DNA of 64,000 nt from contig NZ_CP114200.1 of assembly GCF_029392895.1 (NCBI RefSeq), forward strand, positions 3,255,001 to 3,319,000. The letters are read 5' to 3'. Origin of the DNA: Streptomyces sp. 71268 (GTDB lineage: Bacteria; Actinomycetota; Actinomycetes; Streptomycetales; Streptomycetaceae). The translations under genes were made by a program, and so were the position numbers. Positions 1 through 6,944 of the stretch are shown here, piece by piece; position 1 is the first letter of the stretch; each line of letters starts with the position of its first letter. A model generated the notes under the pieces. That model worked only from the letters and a program-made list of their open reading frames with translations. It was not told the DNA's origin and made no database searches.

Positions 1-72
1 GATGGTGGCAAAAGCGCGCCTGTGGTGACTGTCTGCGGCGCGGTAAGAGAAGAGAAACGTCAGGTCAGGTGC

Positions 73-753
73 TCAGGTCGTGGGGCGCAGGTCCTCCATG
101 GTTGCTGCCGCGCCGGGGAGTACGGAGCGGGCCGGCGTCGCGAGGCCGTCCAGGAACAACTGCAGGTGCCGGTGGACGAACTGATCGAAGTCCACGCAGC
201 TCACCCCACACCCGGAACCGCGACCCCGGGGCGTGGCCCCCAGGCCAGGAAGCGGTCGCGTGAGTTGGGTGACGGCGACCATCAGGTCACCGACGTCTAT
301 GTCGGTCCGTAGCTGACCGCTCTCGCGGGCATCCCTCATCAGGGCTTCAATGCCGCAGTTGAGGCGGTGTCGGGCGGCAACCAACTCAGGATGTTCCTTG
401 TCAGCGGTGTGTGACATCAGTGGGCACAGCGCTCCCATCCCGGCCGCCTGGTGTACGAAGCGCCGCAGCGCCTCGAAGGCGTCCGGCTCCTCGACCCTCG
501 CCGCCTCCGCCTGGTCGGCTATGTGATCCATGACGGAGAGCGCGACGTGGTGTATCAGCTCGCCACGGTCCGCGAAGTGCCGATAGAGCGTGGCATTCCC
601 GACCCCAGCCCGTCGAGCGATTTCATCGAGAGGGACGTCGGCCCCGTGCTCGACGAAGACCTCGCGCGCCGCCGCGATGATCCGCTCCCGGTTGCGCAAC
701 GCGTCCGCGCGCAACCGGGGCTGCGAGACCTTCGCGGAGCTGGTGGCGGTCAC
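73..753 (-). CDS. TetR/AcrR family transcriptional regulator
   Basis: 226 aa, the normal length for TetR repressors. The N-terminal helix-turn-helix is clear: IARRAGVGNATLYRHF at about residues 45-60, preceded by a basic helix. The rest is an alpha-helical ligand-binding domain typical of the family. The start is GTG with GGGAGAG just upstream on the minus strand. The region in front of the gene (754-1175) has no other gene on the same strand, so it is probably autoregulated and may control the divergent protease gene at 1479. Ligand and targets cannot be told from sequence. The family is certain, the role is not. Confidence 0.9.
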   Translation of the reverse strand: MTATSSAKVSQPRLRADALRNRERIIAAAREVFVEHGADVPLDEIARRAGVGNATLYRHFADRGELIHHVALSVMDHIADQAEAARVEEPDAFEALRRFVHQAAGMGALCPLMSHTADKEHPELVAARHRLNCGIEALMRDARESGQLRTDIDVGDLMVAVTQLTRPLPGLGATPRGRGSGCGVSCVDFDQFVHRHLQLFLDGLATPARSVLPGAAATMEDLRPTT

Positions 754-1175
754 GACCGCTCTCCCTTCGATGGCCGGAGGCTCGGGCCCCCGCTCGTCAC
801 GGTTTCTGCTCTTCTGTCACGCCGACGCACGCTGCTGGCACGGTCGCCACGCGGCTCCGCAGCGACACTGCTGCGGTGCCTGCGGCCGCCGCCGACTTCC
901 GCGGTTCCTCGGTCGTGTGGTCGTGCGACGCGGGCACCAACGGACGCGCCGCGCGCGCCCTCCGGCCCCCCGTGCCGCTCCGTCACTTCCCGCCCCCGGA
1001 CGATCCTTGGGACCTAGGTCTCAAGTCCTCGTACCGGGGAACCTGTCCCCGTTTCTGAAGTCACCCGGTTAAACGGGGAGCCCCTCCCCGGATATTTCGC
1101 GACTCGATGTGAACTGGAACACACGCTCGAAAGGCGGGGTCGCCGTAAACCTGTAGAGCCACGTATCCGCAGGTC
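754..1175. other. intergenic region between TetR gene and protease gene
   Basis: No believable gene on either strand. It contains a perfect 10-bp palindrome, gacctaggtc, at 1011-1020 and a small hairpin-capable stretch (ggggaacctgtcccc) at about 1037-1051. The palindrome lies in the divergent promoter space and could be an operator for the flanking TetR protein; that is inference only. Confidence 0.4.
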
Positions 1176-1478
1176 ATGGGCACACCTCGACGCGAAGCGC
1201 GGCCCGGGAAAGACCGTTCCCGGCGGAATGCGGGGGACGTACGGGGTCCGTGTGGCGTACGAAGCGGGCCCGCGTACCGCTCCCGACGGGCAGAGGCCCC
1301 GCCCCGGCCAGCGCCCGCCGCGCCACACCCCACAGCCCGTCGCGACACCCGAGCGGCGTACAGATTGCGCGCGGACGGGCGCATCCGACGCGCGGCGCGC
1401 TCGCGCGCTCGGGATGGTGGTCGCACAGCGCAGCCACCGCACCCGACCGGCTGCCCCGGCCGCGAAGGTGGGTCCGGC

Positions 1479-3422
1479 ATGCGGCACCAACGGCCAGGCG
1501 ACAGCAACCCTCCCGACGACCAGGGCCCCGATCGGGCGCGACCGCCCATATCCGACGGCCCTCGCCCCGGCGCACGCCCCACACCCCCCACCTCGCACCA
1601 CCGCGCCCCCCGCGACCCCGCCCAGGCACCCCGAACGTCGCGGACACCCCGGACCTTCCAGACTCCGCACCAGGCGCAGGCCAACCCGCGCACGCCGGCC
1701 TCCCCCGCTCGCCCCGCCACACCGGCAACCCCCCGGGCCCGGAAACCCGCCCGCTCGGGTCACATATCTGCGGGTCAGGGACGAGTACGAGACCGCAGGG
1801 CGCCCCGTGTCGCGCTCGTCGCGGCCGCCGCCTTCGTCGCCCTCATATCTGTGGCACCCACGGCCACCGACGACCCGACCGCCGCGCCCCCGGACCACCC
1901 ACCGGCCCCGGCCGAGTGGGACAGCACCGCGTCCGACCAGGCCGACACCCGCTCACACGAGAGCGGAACGGGCGACAACCTCACCGGCCGACGCGACGAG
2001 CGACCGACAGACGGGGACGGGGACGGCGACACGGACAGAAACGGGAACGTGAACGGGGACACGGACAGGACCGGGAACGGAGACGGCGCGACGACCCGGA
2101 CCGGGCCCGACGGCGCGGCCACGGGGCGCGGCCAGACGGACCCGCGCCCCGACGGCCAGAACGACCCCGAAGCCGACACCACCGGCGCCGACGCCGCCGA
2201 CCTCCCCTGCACCCTGTCGACACACGGCGACGCCCACCTGTCCGAGGGCATACCGACCAAGGACGGCTACGCGCGCAGCACAGGCACGGTGCACGCGCTC
2301 ACCCTCATGATCGACTTCCCGGACACGCCCGGCGAGGGCACGGCGCGACAGCGGTTCGCGGAGTTCTTCCCGCAGACCTCACGCTGGTTCACCCGCGGTT
2401 CGTACGGGCGGCTCGACTACCGGCCCGCCACACCGATCCGCCACTGGCTCCGGATGCCGCGCCCCTTCACCGCGTACGGCATCGACCGCGGCAGCCCGTA
2501 CGAGCCCGGTTATCAGCGGCTGCTCAAGGACATCGTGGCCGCGGCCGACGAGCGTGTGGACTTCGGGCGATACGACCTGGTCAACGTCCTGGTCACGCCG
2601 AACGCGGGGCCGCCGGCGGCGCACACGGTGCTCTCGGTGACGTTCGCGGACAACGATCGCGCGCCGCGCGCCGACGGCGTGCGCCTGTCCAACGTCTCGT
2701 TCGTCTACAGCCGCCAGGACGACGGCACCGGCAGCCTGCGCGAGACCGGCTACCGCGTGCTGCCGCACGAGAACAACCACTCCTTCGGCCTGCCCGACCT
2801 CTACACGGCGTCGGGCGCGGACCGCGCCGGGCACTGGGACCTGATGTCGGAAGACTGGGGCGCCAACAACGACATACTCGGCTGGCACAAGTGGAAGCTG
2901 GGCTGGCTCGGCGCGCGGCAGGTCGCGTGCGCTACCGAGAGTCCCGACGCGACCGCCCGAGCCGGAATATCCCGGCACACCCTGACCCCGCTCGCCCGCC
3001 CCGGCGGCACGAAGGTGGTCTTCCTCCCCGTGTCGCGCCGTGGCGGGTACGTCATGGAGGCGCGGATGCGCGGGGGCAACGACGCCGCCGTGTGCCGACC
3101 GGGCGTCCTCATCTACTGGGTCGACGTCCATAAGGACTCGGGGCAGGGCCCGGTCACCGTCATGGACAGCACGCACGGCACCGATCCGCGCCACCCCCAT
3201 CGGCCGCCCGGGGCCGCGCCCCCGCCCAACGGGCCGACCGCCGGCGCGCAGGGCTGCACCCGGCTCCCCAACGTGCACGCGGGCCTCAGCGACGCGACGT
3301 TCACGCCGGGTCAGACCTTCACCGACAACCGGCACGGCGTACGCGTCAGCATCACCGTCACCGACCACACCCGCAGCGGCGACTACGCCATCAGGATCAC
3401 CCGCCGCGGCGCGACGAGTTGA
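1479..3422 (+). CDS. M6-family (immune-inhibitor-A-like) metalloprotease
   Basis: Zinc protease of the M6 type. The catalytic HExxH motif is seen as HENNHSFGLPDLY at about residue 430; the family form is HExxH followed by GLPDLY. A downstream domain with DLMSEDWG and GWHKWKLGW segments also fits M6 proteins. From ATG 1479 the product is 647 aa. About 110 Pro/Thr/Arg-rich residues precede a hydrophobic segment (VALVAAAAFVALISVA, residues ~111-126), followed by an Asp/Gly/Thr-rich low-complexity linker of about 100 residues. Such a long basic, disordered leader before a signal-anchor is unusual. The open frame extends upstream to 1176 and the true start is uncertain; a start nearer the hydrophobic segment would give an ordinary signal peptide, but no good codon with a ribosome site is visible there. 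Confidence 0.82.
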   Translation: MRHQRPGDSNPPDDQGPDRARPPISDGPRPGARPTPPTSHHRAPRDPAQAPRTSRTPRTFQTPHQAQANPRTPASPARPATPATPRARKPARSGHISAGQGRVRDRRAPRVALVAAAAFVALISVAPTATDDPTAAPPDHPPAPAEWDSTASDQADTRSHESGTGDNLTGRRDERPTDGDGDGDTDRNGNVNGDTDRTGNGDGATTRTGPDGAATGRGQTDPRPDGQNDPEADTTGADAADLPCTLSTHGDAHLSEGIPTKDGYARSTGTVHALTLMIDFPDTPGEGTARQRFAEFFPQTSRWFTRGSYGRLDYRPATPIRHWLRMPRPFTAYGIDRGSPYEPGYQRLLKDIVAAADERVDFGRYDLVNVLVTPNAGPPAAHTVLSVTFADNDRAPRADGVRLSNVSFVYSRQDDGTGSLRETGYRVLPHENNHSFGLPDLYTASGADRAGHWDLMSEDWGANNDILGWHKWKLGWLGARQVACATESPDATARAGISRHTLTPLARPGGTKVVFLPVSRRGGYVMEARMRGGNDAAVCRPGVLIYWVDVHKDSGQGPVTVMDSTHGTDPRHPHRPPGAAPPPNGPTAGAQGCTRLPNVHAGLSDATFTPGQTFTDNRHGVRVSITVTDHTRSGDYAIRITRRGATS

Positions 3423-3439
3423 GCCCCCATCACCACGCA

Positions 3440-3510
3440 CTACGCGCCAGACGTCAGACATCAGACGTCAGCGTCGGACGTCACGCACCATGCACCAGAC
3501 GTCACGCATC
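3440..3510. repeat. cluster of gacgtc-type short repeats
   Basis: Between the convergent ends of the protease and TetR genes the 8-9 bp unit agacgtca(g/c) recurs about five times with small changes (agacgtcag, agacatcag, agacgtcag, ggacgtcac, agacgtcac). Each intact copy contains the palindrome gacgtc. The function is unknown; it may be a decayed tandem array. Confidence 0.5.
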
Positions 3511-4188
3511 ACGCCAATGCTGCCGCCCCAGACTGATGATGCGCAGCTGGCTGCGGGCGGTGGCGGCGATCCTGGCCTCCGCGGCAGCCGCCGCGCGATC
3601 GGCCTCGGCGGGGTCGTCGGAGGCGTCGGCGTCCGCGGCGGCGGAACGGTCCGGGGCCGCCTCAAGGAACGCCGCGGCGGTCATCACCATGTGGTCCACG
3701 TACAACTCGGCCAGCATCCGAATGTCCTCGGCGCTCCAACCGTCCGCCTCCAGTTGGAGGGCGAACGCGGCGGCCACCTCGTCGACGAAGCGGCCCAACT
3801 CCGCCGCGATGGCCTCCCGTACGGGGCGTACCCCGCCGTGCCGCTCGCGCGCGATGAACCGTACGTGGGCGGGGTACGCGCGCACGTGACGCGCCACCGC
3901 GTCGACGGTGCCCTCGATCCGTTCCTCGTCGCCGTTCTGCTCGGCGAGTATGGCGCGGATCATGTCGTGCAGGCTGCCCAACGCCTCCTCCACCAGCGCC
4001 ACTCCGAGGTCGGCCATGTCACGGAAGTGCCGGTAGAAGGCGGCCGGCGCCACGCCCACCAGGCGGGTCACCTCGCGCAGGCCGAGGCTGCTCAGACTCT
4101 GCTCCTCAAGCAGCCGCAACCCCGCGTCCAGGAGTGCCTGCCGGGTCTTCTGCTTCTGGGCCTGCCTGACCCCGACCGTGTGACTCAT
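3502..4188 (-). CDS. TetR family regulator, FabR-like
   Basis: 228 aa. The TetR helix-turn-helix is at residues ~37-56 (LREVTRLVGVAPAAFYRHF). The N-terminal RQAQKQKTRQALLDAG and the LGLREVTRLVGVAPAAFYRHF segment resemble FabR-type lipid regulators; this is recall of the subfamily, not a search. An Ala/Asp-rich low-complexity insert (about residues 185-205) precedes the last helix. ATG 4188 is followed upstream by a dense operator cluster (4194-4271) that also covers the promoter of the divergent small membrane genes. Autoregulation plus control of those genes is the natural reading. Confidence 0.88.
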   Translation of the reverse strand: MSHTVGVRQAQKQKTRQALLDAGLRLLEEQSLSSLGLREVTRLVGVAPAAFYRHFRDMADLGVALVEEALGSLHDMIRAILAEQNGDEERIEGTVDAVARHVRAYPAHVRFIARERHGGVRPVREAIAAELGRFVDEVAAAFALQLEADGWSAEDIRMLAELYVDHMVMTAAAFLEAAPDRSAAADADASDDPAEADRAAAAAEARIAATARSQLRIISLGRQHWRDA

Positions 4189-4193
4189 GTCAT

Positions 4194-4271
4194 TCAGTAA
4201 ACAACCGTTCTCCCGCTTTGGCCACCGTACACTGAAGTCAGTGAACAGTCGTCATTCCAAATGTTCACTGA
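4194..4271. promoter_or_regulatory. TetR operator cluster, half-site TCAGTGAACA
   Basis: Four copies of one half-site are visible: tcagtaaaca at 4194-4203; the 20-bp near-perfect palindrome gtacactgaagtcagtgaac at 4227-4246, which holds two; and tgttcactga at 4262-4271. The copy at 4238-4247 and the one at 4262-4271 form an exact 10-bp inverted repeat around a 14-bp spacer. The cluster sits directly in front of the TetR gene start (4188) and upstream of the genes at 4405 and 4591. The spacing suggests cooperative binding of two dimers. Confidence 0.72.
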
Positions 4272-4404
4272 ACCATGGTGCGCGCTTTCCCTGACCGCAC
4301 ACCGGCCACACCGGCCTCGTCGGTCACCCGGACCGCGCCCACCTCCGCCCCTGGACCACCGACTCTGACCTCAGACACCGACCCCGACCGAGAAAGGCCG
4401 TCCC

Positions 4405-4563
4405 ATGCTTTTCCTCGTCGCACTCTTCCTCCTCATGAGCCTCGTGGTCGGCGCGGCAGCCCACACCTCGCTGCCGGTCTTCCTCATCGCGGCCACCGCC
4501 ATCGCCGGCTGGCTGCTCGTCTTCTCCCTCCGCGAACGCCGCACGCGCGCCAGGCAGCACTGA
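4405..4563 (+). CDS. small two-helix membrane protein (52 aa)
   Basis: ATG 4405 is preceded by GAGAAAGG, a good ribosome site. The product is almost entirely two hydrophobic segments (residues ~1-18 and ~26-43) followed by a basic tail ending RERRTRARQH, which fits a hairpin membrane protein with a cytoplasmic C-terminus. The next gene (4591) starts 27 bp downstream, so the two are probably co-transcribed from the promoter under the TetR operator cluster. No function is recognised. Confidence 0.75.
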   Translation: MLFLVALFLLMSLVVGAAAHTSLPVFLIAATAIAGWLLVFSLRERRTRARQH

Positions 4564-4590
4564 CCGCCCCTGAAGCGAGAGGAGTTCACC

Positions 4591-4980
4591 ATGGGTGTCC
4601 TCACCCGAGACCACCAGCGGACCACCACCAGCCCGGCCGACAACCGCCCCACCCCCCACTCCGGCTCCAGCCACTCCGCCTCCAGCGCCGCCACCCCACC
4701 GACGACCACCGCACCGACCACCACCACCCGACACGCCGACCGCCCACGCGACGCCGACGGCATGGCGGTGGCCGCCTTCGTACTCGGTCTCGTCGGCCTG
4801 CTCGTCTTCAACCTGGTCTTCGGCCCGTGCGCCATCGCCCTGGCCACCCTCGCCCTCCTCCGCGGCACCCACCGCAAGGGCCGCGCCTTCCTCGGCCTCA
4901 CCCTGGGCGTCGCCGACCTGGTCGTCCTGTTCTCCCTGCTCGCCGCGAACGACACGGTGACCTGGCAGTTCGGGGGTTAG
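4591..4980 (+). CDS. DUF4190-type membrane protein
   Basis: 129 aa with GAGAGGAG just before the ATG. The first ~55 residues are Thr/Ser/Pro-rich and probably disordered. Then comes ADGMAVAAFVLGLVGLL and a second hydrophobic stretch around residues 100-120. A flexible N-terminus followed by a two-helix domain with A-x-A-x-x-x-G-L is the layout of actinobacterial DUF4190 proteins. The likely operon with the 52-aa membrane protein upstream, under the TetR operator cluster, suggests an envelope-stress or lipid-related role, but this is inference. Confidence 0.75.
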   Translation: MGVLTRDHQRTTTSPADNRPTPHSGSSHSASSAATPPTTTAPTTTTRHADRPRDADGMAVAAFVLGLVGLLVFNLVFGPCAIALATLALLRGTHRKGRAFLGLTLGVADLVVLFSLLAANDTVTWQFGG

Positions 4981-5159
4981 CCGGGGGCGTACGGGTGCGC
5001 GAGCGGCACGCGCACCAACAGGCGCCTGCCTCCCCTCACGGCCCGCCCCACCGCGCCGGCACCCCCATCCGCTACCCTGTCCTGGGCCGCCCTCACCGAC
5101 GGCCCAACCGCGTGGCGCCCGCACTCTCGGCCCGAGACCAACGGGGACACGCAAGCCCC

Positions 5160-5235
5160 GCCTCCGTAGCTCAGGGGATAGAGCACCGCTCTCCTAAAGC
5201 GGGTGTCGCAGGTTCGAATCCTGCCGGGGGCACCA
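5160..5235 (+). tRNA. tRNA-Arg (anticodon CCT)
   Basis: A cloverleaf can be drawn by hand. The acceptor stem is gcctccg (5160-5166) with cgggggc (5225-5231), discriminator A 5232, and CCA encoded at 5233-5235. The D arm contains agctcaggggatagagc. The anticodon stem ccgct/agcgg encloses loop ctcctaa, giving anticodon CCT (reads AGG). The T arm is gcagg-ttcgaat-cctgc. It is followed by a strong terminator. tRNA 3' ends are common integration sites, and the DNA to the right is atypical. Confidence 0.96.
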
Positions 5236-5260
5236 GAACGTGCCAGGTAATGGGACACAT

Positions 5261-5293
5261 CGACCCTCCGCGAGTGCCGCGGAGGGTCGTTTC
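5261..5293 (+). terminator. terminator of the tRNA-Arg gene
   Basis: Perfect 12-bp stem, cgaccctccgcg (5261-5272) with cgcggagggtcg (5278-5289), 5-nt loop, followed by TTTC. A classical intrinsic terminator 25 bp after the tRNA. Confidence 0.9.
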
Positions 5294-5550
5294 GTACCTG
5301 CTGGGAACGAGGCGGAAACGACACGATAAGTGACTCCGGGCAACTTCGCGTCTACCAAGCCGCAGAGGCTTTGAGCAGTTTCGTCACGCCCTGCGAGGTA
5401 CTACTGCCCTGGCACTTTGGGGCGATGTTGAGCGACGTCGTAGTCAGCGGCAGGCCCGACGCCGACTCAGCCACTGTGCGGGCTTTGGAGGTCGAAGGTA
5501 GGCAGCCCGCAGGACCTGCTCGCTGAACCGCGCCGGCCTCCCGCGACGGT
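5294..5550. other. gene-poor stretch after tRNA-Arg
   Basis: No gene I can support. One forward frame is open for about 55 codons (to a stop near 5526, ending ATVRALEVEGRQPAGPAR) without a start or ribosome site, so it may be the tail of a lost gene. Base use is less GC-biased than in the neighbouring genes. Confidence 0.35.
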
Positions 5551-5602
5551 GCCAGCCGTACTACCGCGCCCAACGGCCGTTGGGCGCGGTAGTACGGCTG
5601 GC
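5551..5602. terminator. 52-bp perfect palindrome, probable terminator
   Basis: The 26 bases 5551-5576 (beginning gccagccgtactaccgcg) are exactly mirrored by 5577-5602, with no loop and no mismatch. The palindrome abuts the stop codon (5603-5605) of the minus-strand gene, so a terminator for that gene is the simplest reading. No T-run follows. The perfection and length are unusual. Confidence 0.75.
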
Positions 5603-6385
5603 CTACTCATCCAAGTGTTGCAGCGGGATGGGCGCATCGAAGACGTCGACGACGAATTCCGAGGATCCGTTGCCCTCGAAATCGACATCACGGTCGCTGT
5701 GAAGCAACGTATGGATCCTTACCCAACGCCCCTCGGCGCTCGCATCCTCCGCCACATTGAGCGCGCTACGAACGGGGCCGATGCCGCCAGTCAGCCGCTT
5801 ACTCGTCCAGGTCTGCAGGAGCTTCGCTTCTGCGGGAAGCGCCCACGTGCGAGGCTCGGCGCTGGCTGGCACGGAGACCTCGTCGCTGAGCAATTGCAAG
5901 ACCCAATCGACGTCTCCATCGCTGCCGCGCTCGTTCGACATGCGAATGCCGAGCCCGATCATGTACGCGCCCTCAAGGTACTCCTCGAGTTCATCATCGA
6001 TGTCGCTGAAGTAGACAGCAGGGCGAACTACATCGATCGGGCCGAAACCGGTGAAGGCTCCAGGCACCGGTGCGCACTTGTCCTTGAGATATCGCTGCGC
6101 GGCCATGCGCACAGGCTTCGGGACTCGATCCAGCACCGACCCGAGAGCAGTCTCGTCGCGGTCGGCCAGGAAGCAGTTGAGCGCATCGACCAGTTCCCCG
6201 GTCAGATGGAGATCACCCGCTCCCAGTGTGGTCACCGCCTCCAACTCGTCGCGGGAGCCTTTGACAAGGGCGAATACTCTGCTCCGCCCCGGACTCGTGT
6301 GCGCGATGAACGAATGAATCATTTCCTGTCTCACGTCACGTCTCAGAAGCAGCACCAGCCCAAGCACGCGCCGATACCGCCACAA
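5603..6385 (-). CDS. orphan hypothetical protein (260 aa)
   Basis: I recognise no family. From TTG 6385 the product is 260 aa, starting MWRYRRVLGLVLLLRRDV; an internal ATG at 6322 (MIHSFIAHTSPG) would give 239 aa with GACAGGAA just upstream. The protein is mixed alpha/beta by eye, acidic in the middle (SDIDDELEEYLEG) and has no membrane segments apart from the possible short N-terminal one. Codon use is clearly less GC-biased than in flanking genes, which suggests recent acquisition. It ends at the 52-bp palindrome. It lies between a tRNA gene and a decayed gene. Confidence 0.6.
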   Translation of the reverse strand: MWRYRRVLGLVLLLRRDVRQEMIHSFIAHTSPGRSRVFALVKGSRDELEAVTTLGAGDLHLTGELVDALNCFLADRDETALGSVLDRVPKPVRMAAQRYLKDKCAPVPGAFTGFGPIDVVRPAVYFSDIDDELEEYLEGAYMIGLGIRMSNERGSDGDVDWVLQLLSDEVSVPASAEPRTWALPAEAKLLQTWTSKRLTGGIGPVRSALNVAEDASAEGRWVRIHTLLHSDRDVDFEGNGSSEFVVDVFDAPIPLQHLDE

Positions 6386-6641
6386 GTAATGGGGAACCCT
6401 GTCAATCGACGTGTCGTCTGAGCTACATGCTCGTTCGCATGGTCAATGGCGGGTTGCTGTCAGACCCAGCACTTCAGCCCGGGTCCGCATGGCTAGCGGC
6501 AGGCTACCCGGACGCAAGCCCGGTGCCAATGGCACACAAAGACGTGAGCCGGGCGAAGAAAATGCTAGAGCGGCTTGAACAGTCGGCGGATCAAGCACAA
6601 ATCGCTGGATCCTCACAGAAATGCAGCACCGCCAATGAGTC

Positions 6642-6893
6642 GTGCCGCGTCCGCGCGGCCCGCGGACCGTTGCCGACCTGCTCGACGAGGCCATGGACAC
6701 GGTGTGTGCCATCCCGCCCACCGACACGGCGCGTCGCGAAGCCGCTCAGGGGCGGGCCGCCGCCCGCTCCCGAGGCGGGCATGGGTCGCGCGGTACTGGC
6801 GGCATGCAGTGGGGAACTGCACGCGGTGTGACACCGCGACTGGCAGCCCGCCGATGCGGCGCGCGCCCTGGCCGACGCCGGACGCGCTAAGCA
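6642..6893 (+). pseudogene. decayed gene, possibly DUF2786-like
   Basis: Two adjacent frames carry coding-looking pieces of one protein. The first (6642 frame) reads RTVADLLDEAMDTVCAIPP. The second, shifted, reads AVLAACSGELHAV, then a TGA stop (6829-6831), then HRDWQPADAARALADAGRA. The stop would be Trp with one base change (TGA for TGG), giving W-x-x-x-W-Q-P-A-D, a pattern I recall from the C-terminal part of actinobacterial DUF2786 proteins. So at least one frameshift and one nonsense change are present. The family name is tentative; the decay is better supported. Confidence 0.4.
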
Positions 6894-6911
6894 CTCTCGA
6901 ATAAGTCCAGA

Positions 6912-6941
6912 TATAATAAGCGCACCTATCCATATGGAGGT
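6912..6941 (+). promoter_or_regulatory. -10 element and ribosome site of the DUF234 ATPase gene
   Basis: An exact TATAAT lies at 6912-6917, rare in DNA of this composition. GGAGG at 6937-6941 precedes the GTG start by 3 bases. No good -35 hexamer is seen at the usual spacing. Confidence 0.5.
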
Positions 6942-6944
6942 GCC

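Noticed and set aside
451..1072. Long open frames on the plus strand across the first TetR gene and its upstream DNA
   Set aside because: They run opposite a well-supported gene and then into DNA with Arg/Pro-rich, frame-shadow composition and no ribosome site.
1228..3133. Long open frames beside the protease gene
   Set aside because: They are Arg/Pro/His-rich translations of the high-GC protease gene in other frames; only the frame with HENNH and GLPDLY is real.
5352..5573. 73-codon minus-strand frame after the tRNA
   Set aside because: No ribosome site, overlaps the 52-bp palindrome, and has no recognisable sequence.
6427..6831. 134-codon forward frame
   Set aside because: Its first half has no coding character; only its last part (LAACSGELHAV) seems to belong to the decayed gene.
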